A stretch of DNA of 16,275 bases from Deltaproteobacteria bacterium (GTDB taxonomy: Bacteria; Desulfobacterota; Desulfobacteria; Desulfobacterales; Desulfobacteraceae): NCBI GenBank assembly GCA_003647385.1, contig QMMT01000008.1, forward strand, positions 1 through 16,275, in the 5' to 3' direction. The notes below the pieces were generated by a model. It was not told the origin of the DNA, searched no databases, and worked only from the letters and a program-made list of their open reading frames with translations. Position 1 is the first letter of the stretch. The number at the start of each line of letters is the position of its first letter. Positions 6,881 through 14,909 of the stretch are shown one piece after another. Made by a program: the position numbers and the translations under genes.

Positions 6881-8287
6881 ATGAAAGACATGAGAGATTT
6901 TGTAGCCGTCTGTGAGGAAAAGGGCCTCTTGAAGCGTATTACAGCTGAAGTTGATCCCTATCTGGAATTATCGACCATTGCCAAACTCAACGAGGAAGAC
7001 CAGGGCCCTGCATTATTGTTTGAAAATGTTAAGGGCCACAATTCACCCATTATTACCAGTGCCGCTACAACGGTTCAGAGGCTTGCCATTATAATGGGGG
7101 AACCTGAAAATTCAAGCCTTGTTGATCTGTATAAATCATGGGCTGAGAAAGCAAAGAAACCCATCCCGCCAACATACGTGGACAGGGCGAATGCTCCCTG
7201 TAAAGAAAACATCATGATGGGGGATGATGTGGATCTGAATATTTTTCCGGTCCCCCATTATTATCCTCTGGATGGCGGGAAATATTATGGTACTGCCCAT
7301 TTTATCATCAGCAAAGATCCTGATTCAGGCTGGGTGAACTTAGGCACCTATAGAAGTCAGCTGCTGGGAAAGGACAAAATCGGCACCCAGTTTATCAAGG
7401 GTAAACATGCTGATCAGATGCTTAAAAAATATCAGGCACTGGGTGAACCCATGCCGGTGGCTTCCATTGTCGGGTGTGATCCGATTTTATTTATTCTGGG
7501 AGCAGCCAGGGTCGGTGCATTTACCAGTGAGTATGACGTGGCCGGTGCCTTCAGGGGTGAAGCAATAGAAGTTGTAAAGGGCGAGGTGGTTGACCTGCCT
7601 ATTCCGGCCCATGCAGAGATTGTTGTTGAAGGATTTGTTGATGCGGATAAATTTATGGAAGAGGGTCCCTTTGGCGAATATACCGGGTATTACTCCGGTG
7701 TGGGAACGGATCCCAGGAACTTTATTGACGTGAAATGTGTGACCTATAGAAACAATCCAATTTTCTGGGGAACAACGGTTGGACGCGCGGTAACGGATTC
7801 TCACATGGTCATGGCCCTGTCTTATGGTGCGACTCTCTGGCAGCAGCTCAATGAAATGAATATTCCGGGTTTAAAAGCGGTTTATTGTCCACCGGAAGGT
7901 TCCGGCAGGTTTCTTGCCATTATTTCCATGAAACAGATGTATCCGGGTCATGTGGATCAGGTGCTGACTGCCTCCATTTCAACGGAAATGGGTGCCTACG
8001 GCCTTAAAACCGTGATTGTTGTGGATGAAGATATTGATCCATGGGATATCCCCCGGGTGATGTATGCCTTAAGTTTCAGGTTCCAGCCCAACCGTTCCCA
8101 GGTCATCAAACGAGGACGGTCCACGCCACTTGATCCTTCTCTGCCCATTGACGCAAGATGGATTACAGGAAGACTTCTTCTGGATTGTACCATCCCCTAT
8201 GAATGGGAACACAAACCCATCCCCATTGAGCTTGATCCCGACATGGTTGAAAAGGTTAAGGCAAGATGGTCAGAGCTTGGATTATAA
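6881..8287 (+). CDS. UbiD-family prenyl-FMN (de)carboxylase, probable phenylphosphate carboxylase subunit
   Basis: A 468-residue UbiD-family enzyme that uses prenylated FMN for reversible aromatic (de)carboxylation. In this context the likely reaction is para-carboxylation of phenylphosphate to 4-hydroxybenzoate. The catalytic R-E-E set is intact: R158, E261 and E266 (EGPFGEYTGYY). Metal/cofactor ligands are N153 (NLGTYR) and H176 (KGKHADQ), spaced exactly as N168/H191 in the fungal Fdc1 enzyme, with a further Glu in HAEIVVEG (about 246-250). Length is typical for UbiD. It lies downstream of the PpsAB-like pair and upstream of its flavin prenyltransferase in the same operon. The Thauera enzyme has two such subunits, whereas only one is present here. 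A simple hydroxybenzoate decarboxylase is the alternative. Confidence 0.85.
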   Translation: MKDMRDFVAVCEEKGLLKRITAEVDPYLELSTIAKLNEEDQGPALLFENVKGHNSPIITSAATTVQRLAIIMGEPENSSLVDLYKSWAEKAKKPIPPTYVDRANAPCKENIMMGDDVDLNIFPVPHYYPLDGGKYYGTAHFIISKDPDSGWVNLGTYRSQLLGKDKIGTQFIKGKHADQMLKKYQALGEPMPVASIVGCDPILFILGAARVGAFTSEYDVAGAFRGEAIEVVKGEVVDLPIPAHAEIVVEGFVDADKFMEEGPFGEYTGYYSGVGTDPRNFIDVKCVTYRNNPIFWGTTVGRAVTDSHMVMALSYGATLWQQLNEMNIPGLKAVYCPPEGSGRFLAIISMKQMYPGHVDQVLTASISTEMGAYGLKTVIVVDEDIDPWDIPRVMYALSFRFQPNRSQVIKRGRSTPLDPSLPIDARWITGRLLLDCTIPYEWEHKPIPIELDPDMVEKVKARWSELGL

Positions 8288-8301
8288 GGAGAGGATGATT
8301 C

Positions 8302-9954
8302 GTGAAACCAATTCGATATAAAAAAGAGATGACAGATGAGTTCCTGAAAGACGGATACTGGACCCGGGAAACATTTTATGATTTTTGGGCAAAAAATGCT
8401 AAAGAGATGCCGGATCAGGAAGCCCTGGTGGATTCAAAATACAGGTTGACATGGAAGCAGGCAGAGGACCTTGTGGATGCCATGGCCATATCATGGGTGG
8501 AAATGGGATTGGAAAAACACTCCAGGGTCATTATCCAGTCTCCCAACAGTGTATACGGGTTTCTGGCAAGAATTGCCTGCGAGCGGGCTGGTTTAATTTC
8601 CCTGACAGTTTATCCATATTTGAGGAAAAAAGAACTGACCTATATGGTGGACAGAACCAAGGCCTCGGCTGTGATTATTCTTCATACTTACAATAAATTT
8701 AACTACCTTGAAATGTATGAAGACCTTCAAAAGGAATTCTCTCATCTGAAACATATTTTTCTGTTTGATGATATGGTTCCCCAGGATGCGCCGGAAAACA
8801 CTTTTTCTTTGACCGCCATGGCTGAAAAAAGAGTGCAACTACCTGTGGATACGTCTATCCTGGATAAAAGACGGTTTGATCCAATAGAAAATATTGCTAT
8901 TTTAACCACCACATCGGGTACCACCGGTATTCCAAAGCTTGTTGAATGGCCGCCCGCCCCGAGAATCTGTACGTCCAAGGGCCGGGTGGATATCTGGGGT
9001 CTTTCCAAGGATGATATCACCATGGCCATTGCCCCCCATGCAGGCGGTGCTGCAGGCACCTTGACCTATTTTGCAGCGCCCATTGCAGGAGCCAAGACCG
9101 TGATGCTGGAGGACTTCTCACCGGATGCGGCACTGGCGCTCATTGAAAAAGAGAAGGCCACTGCCATTGGTGTTGTGCCCACCCATCTGATCAGAATGCT
9201 TGAAGCAGACGTGTCAAAGTATGATTTAAGCTCTTTAAGATTTATTCGATCCGCCGGCGGGTATCTCGCGCCCCAGGTGGCAGAAGAAGCGGAGAATGCG
9301 TTTGGCGCCTCCATCACCAGTGACCTGGGTACTCAGGATATGGGATCTGTATCCGGCTGCCGGGTGGAAGATACCAAGGACTTAAGAAGACGAACCGTGG
9401 GCAGGATGCTGCCGGGCAATAAAGTCCGGCTGGCAGACAAAGAGAACAAGGAAAAAACCGTTCCCGACGGTGAACCCGGTATCCTCTATTTCAGGGGACC
9501 CCATGCACCGGCAGGATATTACCGTGATGAAGAACTCACCTCCACGGTTTTTGATAAAGACGGCTGGACCACTACGGAGGACATTGTCAAGTTTGACCAG
9601 GGATGCTTATGGATTCTTGGTAGAGCCAAGGACATGATTATCCGTGGCGGTCAGAATATTTATCCGGCTGAAGTGGAAGGACTTTTAAATGATCATCCCT
9701 CTGTGGCATCCGTGGCCATCGTGGGATATCCGGACAGGGAAATGGGAGAAAAATGTGCAGCTTATGTCATTGTGAAAAAAGGCACAACATTTGATTTCCA
9801 GACCATGGTCGATTATTTGAAAACCAAAGATATTGCCATGTTCAAACTTCCCGAGCACCTTGAACTAGTGGATGAATTCCCGGCGGTCGGGGATTCGGGG
9901 AAGGTGAATAAGGAAACCTTGAAAAAAGATATCCGCGAAAGACTGGGTCTATAA
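8302..9954 (+). CDS. AMP-forming acyl/aryl-CoA ligase
   Basis: A 550-residue member of the ANL (adenylate-forming) superfamily. It adenylates a carboxylic acid with ATP and transfers the acyl group to CoA; the operon suggests 4-hydroxybenzoate or a related aryl acid. Motifs: phosphate loop TTTSGTTGIPK (202-212), an A5-like DLGTQDMG, GWTTTEDI, hinge GRAKDMIIRGGQNIYPAEVE, and catalytic lysine K534 in GDSGKVNK. The YPYLRKKELTYM region resembles the EntE/cyclohexanecarboxylate-CoA ligase branch more than classical benzoate-CoA ligases, so the substrate is uncertain. I use the GTG at 8302, behind AAGGAG (8286-8291) and 14 nt after the UbiD stop. An ATG nine codons later is a possible alternative start. 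Confidence 0.88.
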   Translation: MKPIRYKKEMTDEFLKDGYWTRETFYDFWAKNAKEMPDQEALVDSKYRLTWKQAEDLVDAMAISWVEMGLEKHSRVIIQSPNSVYGFLARIACERAGLISLTVYPYLRKKELTYMVDRTKASAVIILHTYNKFNYLEMYEDLQKEFSHLKHIFLFDDMVPQDAPENTFSLTAMAEKRVQLPVDTSILDKRRFDPIENIAILTTTSGTTGIPKLVEWPPAPRICTSKGRVDIWGLSKDDITMAIAPHAGGAAGTLTYFAAPIAGAKTVMLEDFSPDAALALIEKEKATAIGVVPTHLIRMLEADVSKYDLSSLRFIRSAGGYLAPQVAEEAENAFGASITSDLGTQDMGSVSGCRVEDTKDLRRRTVGRMLPGNKVRLADKENKEKTVPDGEPGILYFRGPHAPAGYYRDEELTSTVFDKDGWTTTEDIVKFDQGCLWILGRAKDMIIRGGQNIYPAEVEGLLNDHPSVASVAIVGYPDREMGEKCAAYVIVKKGTTFDFQTMVDYLKTKDIAMFKLPEHLELVDEFPAVGDSGKVNKETLKKDIRERLGL

Positions 9955-9963
9955 ACAAAACCT

Positions 9964-10019
9964 GCAGCAATTGTATTTGATCTATCGTTTACAATTGCTG
10001 CCGGTTTACCAAATTGTAA
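9964..10019 (+). promoter_or_regulatory. Two mutually exclusive hairpins before the UPF0261 gene
   Basis: A perfect 12-bp stem GCAGCAATTGTA/TACAATTGCTGC (9964-9975/9990-10001, 14-nt loop) fills most of the gap after the ligase. Its right arm also pairs with a third copy of the motif downstream, TTACAATT/AATTGTAA (9989-9996/10012-10019), and this second hairpin is followed by CTTTT. Both cannot form at once. The arrangement resembles an attenuator or a processing site. The second stem is AT-rich and weak, so termination is doubtful. Confidence 0.45.
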
Positions 10020-10041
10020 CTTTTCGGGGTTAAATAAAGAA

Positions 10042-11259
10042 ATGCCAAACACTAAAACGGTTTTGATCATATCAACCCTTGACACTAAAAGGGAAGAAAC
10101 ACGGTATTTAAAGTATAAGTTTAAAGAAATTGAAGTTTTGCCGCTCTTAATGGACCTTTCCATGAGAGGAAAGGAAAAATCCAGGGCGGAACTGACCCCG
10201 TCTCAGGTGGCATCGGCCGGCGGCAGTACCATAGAAGAAATAAATAAGTCCACAGAACGGTCCACTATCACTAATATTATTATTGAAGGCGCCAGTAAAA
10301 TTGCCAGGGATCTGTATGATGCGGGAAAAATTGACGGCATCATGGCCATTGGCGGGTCCACCGGATCTTTGATGGCAACCGATGTCATGCGGGCTCTGCC
10401 CTTTGGCATTCCCAAGCTGATGATATCTTCAACTGCTGCACTTCCAGGTCTTTCCACAAAATACATCGGTACCAGTGATATTTTATTGTTCCATTCAGTG
10501 ATTGAAATAGCCGGTGTGACGGATATGCTCACCAATGTGATGGATCGGGCCTGCTATGCCATGAAAGGCATGATAAAATATGTCAGCAATCCCTTAAGTG
10601 CCGAAAATAAAAAAACCATAGCCATGACCATGCTGGGACCGTGTGGACAATGTGCAAGCTCGGTGAGGAAAGCGCTTGAAAAAAAAGGGTACCAGGTCAC
10701 GGGATTTTCTGCAGCAGGAGTGGGTGACCGGGCCATGGAAAAGATGATTGCTCAAGGCTTCTTTCAGGGGGTCATTGACCTTGCCCCGGGAGGGGTGGGA
10801 GAGCATTATTTCGGGTATATGCGGGATGGCGGTCCCAACCGGCTGGAATCTGCAGGAAAAAAAGGAATCCCCCAGATTATCTCCACCTGCTCGGTGAACC
10901 ACATGACCCCGTCCAGATCCAAATATAAAAAAGAATTTCATGACAGACGGAAATATGATCTTGATAAATTCAGGACCTGGCTGCGTCTTAATCCTTCTGA
11001 ACTCAAAGATGTGGCCAATGAATTTGCAAGAAAACTTAATGATTCAAAGGCTCCTGTAAAAGTAATGGTTCCCATGCAGGGGTGGTCGTCGGTGGATGCA
11101 GAGGGGAACCCTACCTATGACCCAGAAGAAGATCGTGTTTTCATTGATACATTAAGAAGTAAACTGGATTCCAGGATTGAAATTATCGAAGTTGATGCAA
11201 ATATGGAAGATACTGTCTTCAGTCAACAGGTGACAGAAGCGGCACTGGAGCTTTTTTAG
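10042..11259 (+). CDS. UPF0261 / Tm-1-like ATP-binding domain protein
   Basis: A 405-residue protein recognisable as the UPF0261 family, related to the ATP-binding N-terminal half of tomato Tm-1. Marks are the opening VLIISTLDTKREE (about 7-19), the glycine-rich GGSTGSLMATDVMRALPFG stretch, GTSDILLFHSVIEIAG, GPCGQCASSVRKAL and DLAPGGVGEHYFG. Length is normal for bacterial members. The biochemical role is not known. Members are thought to bind nucleotide and sit in catabolic clusters, and no transporter or signal peptide feature is visible. It lies between the CoA ligase and the CBS protein in the same direction. The ribosome site is weak (AAAGAA near the ATG), so it may be expressed less than its neighbours. 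An in-frame tail continues past the TAG stop (see findings). Confidence 0.82.
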   Translation: MPNTKTVLIISTLDTKREETRYLKYKFKEIEVLPLLMDLSMRGKEKSRAELTPSQVASAGGSTIEEINKSTERSTITNIIIEGASKIARDLYDAGKIDGIMAIGGSTGSLMATDVMRALPFGIPKLMISSTAALPGLSTKYIGTSDILLFHSVIEIAGVTDMLTNVMDRACYAMKGMIKYVSNPLSAENKKTIAMTMLGPCGQCASSVRKALEKKGYQVTGFSAAGVGDRAMEKMIAQGFFQGVIDLAPGGVGEHYFGYMRDGGPNRLESAGKKGIPQIISTCSVNHMTPSRSKYKKEFHDRRKYDLDKFRTWLRLNPSELKDVANEFARKLNDSKAPVKVMVPMQGWSSVDAEGNPTYDPEEDRVFIDTLRSKLDSRIEIIEVDANMEDTVFSQQVTEAALELF

Positions 11260-11334
11260 TTGTCCCAGAAACTGGCTGCAGAAATGGGGTTGTTTGATTA
11301 GATTTAATACCAATAAAACTATGGAGAGATGAAA

Positions 11335-11982
11335 ATGATTGTTAAAAACTGGATGTCTAAAAATCCTGCTACAATTTCAAGCGATCTTTCAGCAAAAGAA
11401 GCCATAAATTTATTTGAAGAAAACAGGGTTCCTTTTATGGCCGTGGTAGATAAAGGAAAGTTCAGAGGGCTTCTTGCAAGACGGGATTTGAGAGAGGCTG
11501 CTTCCTGGGCCACTGCGTCCCAGGATATTTATGAAATTCAATACTTTAACGACCGCCTGAAAGTAAAAGATATCATGGTAAGAAAACCGGTCGCGCTTTC
11601 TGTAAATGATACGGTTGAAACGGCTCTTGAAAAAGGAAAGCAGTTCGGTAGAAGTTTTTTGCCGGTAATGGATGGTGAAAGGTTTGTGGGCAGTCTTTCA
11701 AACAGGGATTTTTCCCATGCCCTGAACCAGATACTGGGCGGTGATGAAGGGCTGCATGGAATTTCAATTGAGATTAACGGAGATACAAAGGTTACCATTA
11801 AAACAATACTCGAAGATATCCTTACGCTGGGTCTTCAGATTAAGGGAATTTTTACGCTAAAGGACCCTGATTCAGGGGTCAAACGGCTTATGGTCCGGTT
11901 TGAGGCAAAATATTTGAAAAGAATTACCTCAATGATTGAAGAAAAAGGATATAAATTACTTGAAGTGCTGAAACACAACTAG
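11335..11982 (+). CDS. ppsC: CBS-domain pair protein, PpsC-like regulatory subunit
   Basis: A 215-residue (about 24 kDa) soluble protein with two CBS domains, roughly residues 4-58 (VKNWMSKNPATI to RRDLREAA) and 75-134 (LKVKDIMVRKPVAL to SNRDFSHAL), and a C-terminal ACT-like segment (141-215). CBS pairs bind adenine nucleotides. The third component of Thauera phenylphosphate synthase is a 24-kDa CBS protein that stimulates PpsAB, and size, domains and operon fit that role. I chose ATG 11335 because GGAG (11323-11326) is eight bases upstream; the ATG at 11329 would leave only two. Two TAG stops in tandem end it. An AcuB-like general nucleotide sensor is the alternative. Confidence 0.72.
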   Translation: MIVKNWMSKNPATISSDLSAKEAINLFEENRVPFMAVVDKGKFRGLLARRDLREAASWATASQDIYEIQYFNDRLKVKDIMVRKPVALSVNDTVETALEKGKQFGRSFLPVMDGERFVGSLSNRDFSHALNQILGGDEGLHGISIEINGDTKVTIKTILEDILTLGLQIKGIFTLKDPDSGVKRLMVRFEAKYLKRITSMIEEKGYKLLEVLKHN

Positions 11983-12029
11983 TAGCATTATCATTGCAAA
12001 CCTGATGTATAATATGGGAGACTCTTAAT

Positions 12030-12653
12030 ATGAAAAAAAGATTAATTGTAGGAATTGCCGGAGCCAGTGGTGTGATTTATGGTGTAAGGATACTGGAAGT
12101 TCTTAAGAACCGCGGCATTGAAACCCATTTGATTATTTCAGAAGCCGGAAAACTCAACATCCGGATTGAAACCGATTATGATGTGGATGATGTACTTGCC
12201 ATGGCAGACGTCACCTACACCAACAAACAGATTGCCGCCTCGGTTGCCAGCGGGTCGTTTCTGACCATGGGCATGGTGGTGGCTCCCTGTACAGTCAAAA
12301 CCCTGTCGGGCATTGCCAATTCCTATAATGACAATTTATTGATTCGGGCTGCCGATGTCCAGCTCAAAGAAAAAAGAAAACTGGCACTGTTGTTCAGGGA
12401 AACCCCTCTGCATACTGGCCATTTAAGACTTTTAACCCAGGCCGCCGACATGGGCGCACATATTATTCCGCCGGTACCGGCTTTTTACCATCACCCCAAA
12501 ACCATAGATGATATTATCAATCAATCTGTTGGAAAGGTCCTGGATTACATCGGGATAGAGCATGATCTGTTTAAACGTTGGGACAATTCAGAGTTGGACA
12601 AACTTATGGGAAAGTCCAAAATCACTGAAGATAAACTGATTGCCATTAAATAA
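12030..12653 (+). CDS. ubiX: UbiX-type flavin prenyltransferase
   Basis: A 207-residue Rossmann-like flavoprotein that attaches a dimethylallyl group to FMN, making the prenyl-FMN cofactor needed by UbiD enzymes. Clear family marks are GIAGASGVIYG (8-18), the ASGSF loop (73-77), APCTVKTLSGIANS (85-98), the phosphate-contacting RETPLH (123-128), and PPVPAFYHHP (147-156). Length is typical. GGGAG (12016-12020) sits nine bases before the ATG. Its presence in the same operon as the UbiD-family carboxylase, with the 10-kDa protein next, mirrors the B-C-D gene sets of hydroxyarylic acid decarboxylases and supports a dedicated cofactor supply. Confidence 0.94.
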   Translation: MKKRLIVGIAGASGVIYGVRILEVLKNRGIETHLIISEAGKLNIRIETDYDVDDVLAMADVTYTNKQIAASVASGSFLTMGMVVAPCTVKTLSGIANSYNDNLLIRAADVQLKEKRKLALLFRETPLHTGHLRLLTQAADMGAHIIPPVPAFYHHPKTIDDIINQSVGKVLDYIGIEHDLFKRWDNSELDKLMGKSKITEDKLIAIK

Positions 12654-12686
12654 AATAGCGTTAAATTTTTAATAAGGAGGATCACA

Positions 12687-12950
12687 ATGGCCATTGATGA
12701 CAAAAAATTGTCAGGAGCCGAAAGCCTGCGTAAAACAAGAACCTATGGTAAGTTCAGGTGCCATAACCCGACCTGTATGGGCAGGTTGGAACCGCAGCCG
12801 GGAGATAAACATGTGAAGTGCCCGGTCTGCTCGTGTGAATTCAGGGTTGCATGGATTCGCCCTGATTTTCCTAGAATCCGGGGACCGGTCTGGGAAGTAA
12901 ACAAAAAAATTGCTGAAGCAGCATTCAAAAAAAAGATGGAGGGCAAATAA
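12687..12950 (+). CDS. Small zinc-ribbon-like protein, candidate 10-kDa carboxylase subunit
   Basis: An 87-residue, highly charged protein with a probable metal site: C25-x4-C30 (CHNPTC) and C45-x2-C48-x-C50 (CPVCSC), followed by FRVAWIRPDFPRIRGPVWE. Known hydroxyarylic acid decarboxylases carry a small Cys-containing D subunit encoded beside UbiX- and UbiD-like partners, and phenylphosphate carboxylase has a 10-kDa subunit needed for activity; size and position suggest an equivalent. A strong AAGGAGG (12674-12680) lies six bases before the ATG, and the stop is one base from the next start, so translation is coupled to the oxidoreductase. An accessory role for the AOR is therefore also possible. 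I do not recognise the family with certainty. Confidence 0.7.
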   Translation: MAIDDKKLSGAESLRKTRTYGKFRCHNPTCMGRLEPQPGDKHVKCPVCSCEFRVAWIRPDFPRIRGPVWEVNKKIAEAAFKKKMEGK

Positions 12951-12951
12951 T

Positions 12952-14892
12952 ATGGCTCTGGACAGAAAAATTGCTTATATCGACCTTACCACCGGAGACG
13001 TTACGATAAAGCCGATTCCCCTTGATGTCAGAAAAAAATTCCTCGGCGGCAGAGGTCTTGATGCATATCTTTTATTGAACCATTCAAAAAAAGGCTGTAA
13101 TCCTTTAGGTTCTGCAAACCCTTTAATTGTCAGCGGTGGTATTCTAACAGCCACCTGTGCATCTGCAACAGCCCGAACCCATATCATGGCGAAATCTCCC
13201 CTAACAGGATTACTAGGATCGGCCAACATGGGCGGTTTTTTTGCTCCTGAAATGGCCTGGGCGGGTTTTCATCACCTTGTCATAAAAGGGAAAGCCAAAA
13301 AACCGTCTTATCTCTTCATTAAAAATGGCACCATTGAAATCCGTGATGCCGAAAATATCTGGGGAATGACCACCACTGACACCCAGTGGGCTATTCAGGA
13401 AGAACTCAATGACCAGGAAATAAAATCCCTTGTTATCGGGCCTGCCGGTGAAAATCTTGTGACATTTGCCAATGTCATGACCGGTATTAAAAATGCCGGT
13501 GGAAGAACGGGTATGGGCGCCGTCATGGGCTCCAAAAACCTTAAGGCAATTGCCTGCAGGGGAACCATGGATATCAAAATTGCCCATCCTGTTGACGCTC
13601 TGGAATATAATAAACGGTTTATTGACCAGATTACATCTGCAAAGGTAAATAAAACCCAGGGAACCCTTGGTACCCCCATGATTTGGGGTGCGACCAATTC
13701 CTGGGGTGGGGTTCGTACCAGAAACTTCCAGTACAACCAGTGTGAGTACGCCGATGACATTGAACCTGAAGCCATAGATGAAATCTGTGAAGAGACCATA
13801 GGGCCCTATCATATGGCAGGCTGTTTTGGTTGCCAGGTCCATTGCCGGGCCCAATATAGAATTCCATCCGGTCCCTTAAAGGGCAACTATGATGAAGGCC
13901 CGGAATACACTTCTCAGGGGGCGTTTGGTGCAGAGCCGGATACTCCCAGAGCTGAAACGGTTCTTGCAGGAAACCACCTTGTTGATCAGTATGGAATAGA
14001 TAATCTTGAGATCGGCAGCCTGATTTCCTGGGCAATGGAACTCTATGAAGAAGGTATCATCACCAACAAAGACACTGATGGATTAGACTTAAGCTTTGGT
14101 AATGACGAAGCCCTTCTGGAAATGGTGGAACGGATTTGCTACCGAAAAGGTAAAGTGGCGGATGCGCTTGCCCAGGGAGGTATCCAGGCCTCTAAAATAT
14201 TTGGCAAAAATTCCTTTGACTATCTGATCCAGGTAAAGGGGATGAGCAATCTTCATTCCGATGAAAGAGCCACCCCGGCACTGGCGTTGAATGTTGCAAC
14301 AGCCTCAAGGGGCTCTGATCATTTAAGAAGCCGTCCGGCTATTGATCTTTATCATCTGCCGGAAAAAGTATTACATAAAATATATGGGAACCCTGTAGAG
14401 TATAAGGGAAAACTTTCCTCGGAACATACAGAATATGTCGGAAAAGCCTGGCAGGTATTCTGGCAGGAAAACTGCTACATGGGAGTGGACTGTCTTGGGA
14501 TCTGCAAGTACCATACCACATTCCTTGGTGCCACGTTGCCCAATTTTGAAGACTGGCCAAAAGTACTTTATTATAATACTGGTCTTGAGTTTACTCCGGA
14601 AGAGCTGTGGGATATTTCCGAGCGGTGTAACATGCTAGAAAGACTCTTTAATATCAGGGAAGGGTTAACAAGGGATGATCTTGAAAAAGGCGACATGCTC
14701 AACCATCGTTATTTTGATGAGCCCTGCAGAAGAGGTGCCCCTGATGTTGTCGGTATGAAAATCGACAAGAAAAGATTCATTAAGATGATTGATGAATTTT
14801 ACGAGCACAAAGGACTTGATAAAAAAGGCAACCCAAAACCTGAAACCCTGAAACGGCTTGAGATTGCAAACGAGCCCTCTCATATGCTGTAA
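12952..14892 (+). CDS. Aldehyde:ferredoxin oxidoreductase family protein (tungsten/molybdenum-pterin)
   Basis: A 646-residue cytoplasmic AOR-family enzyme that interconverts aldehydes and carboxylic acids with ferredoxin-like partners, using a bis-tungstopterin and one [4Fe-4S] cluster. Cluster ligands C291-x2-C294-x3-C298 (GCFGCQVHC) and C518 in DCLGIC (D513 to C518) match the spacing of Pyrococcus AOR. GRTGMGAVMGSKNLKAI (184-200) and RGSDHLRS are further marks. ATG 12952 follows GGAGGG (12938-12943); an earlier in-frame ATG at 12910 lies inside the preceding gene. It is followed by a four-cluster ferredoxin. An aromatic aldehyde such as 4-hydroxybenzaldehyde, or reduction of the acid, fits the operon. 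BamB of class II benzoyl-CoA reductase belongs to the same family and is a less likely alternative. Confidence 0.87.
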   Translation: MALDRKIAYIDLTTGDVTIKPIPLDVRKKFLGGRGLDAYLLLNHSKKGCNPLGSANPLIVSGGILTATCASATARTHIMAKSPLTGLLGSANMGGFFAPEMAWAGFHHLVIKGKAKKPSYLFIKNGTIEIRDAENIWGMTTTDTQWAIQEELNDQEIKSLVIGPAGENLVTFANVMTGIKNAGGRTGMGAVMGSKNLKAIACRGTMDIKIAHPVDALEYNKRFIDQITSAKVNKTQGTLGTPMIWGATNSWGGVRTRNFQYNQCEYADDIEPEAIDEICEETIGPYHMAGCFGCQVHCRAQYRIPSGPLKGNYDEGPEYTSQGAFGAEPDTPRAETVLAGNHLVDQYGIDNLEIGSLISWAMELYEEGIITNKDTDGLDLSFGNDEALLEMVERICYRKGKVADALAQGGIQASKIFGKNSFDYLIQVKGMSNLHSDERATPALALNVATASRGSDHLRSRPAIDLYHLPEKVLHKIYGNPVEYKGKLSSEHTEYVGKAWQVFWQENCYMGVDCLGICKYHTTFLGATLPNFEDWPKVLYYNTGLEFTPEELWDISERCNMLERLFNIREGLTRDDLEKGDMLNHRYFDEPCRRGAPDVVGMKIDKKRFIKMIDEFYEHKGLDKKGNPKPETLKRLEIANEPSHML

Positions 14893-14909
14893 AAAAGGAG
14901 CCAACTATT

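Noticed and set aside
11257..11259. UAG as a pyrrolysine codon in the UPF0261 gene
   Set aside because: The family normally ends near here, and TAG is a common stop in the neighbouring genes; kept only as a low-interest finding about the tail.
12910..12951. Upstream start for the AOR
   Set aside because: Lies within the zinc-ribbon gene and lacks a ribosome site; the ATG at 12952 has GGAGGG and begins with the family's usual N-terminus.
13213..13854. 213-residue minus-strand open frame
   Set aside because: Lies entirely opposite the AOR gene, which has an intact, motif-rich protein; the composition is typical of an antisense shadow and there is no ribosome site.
13395..14035. Two overlapping minus-strand frames of 134 residues
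   Set aside because: Antisense shadows of the AOR gene with no recognisable domain.
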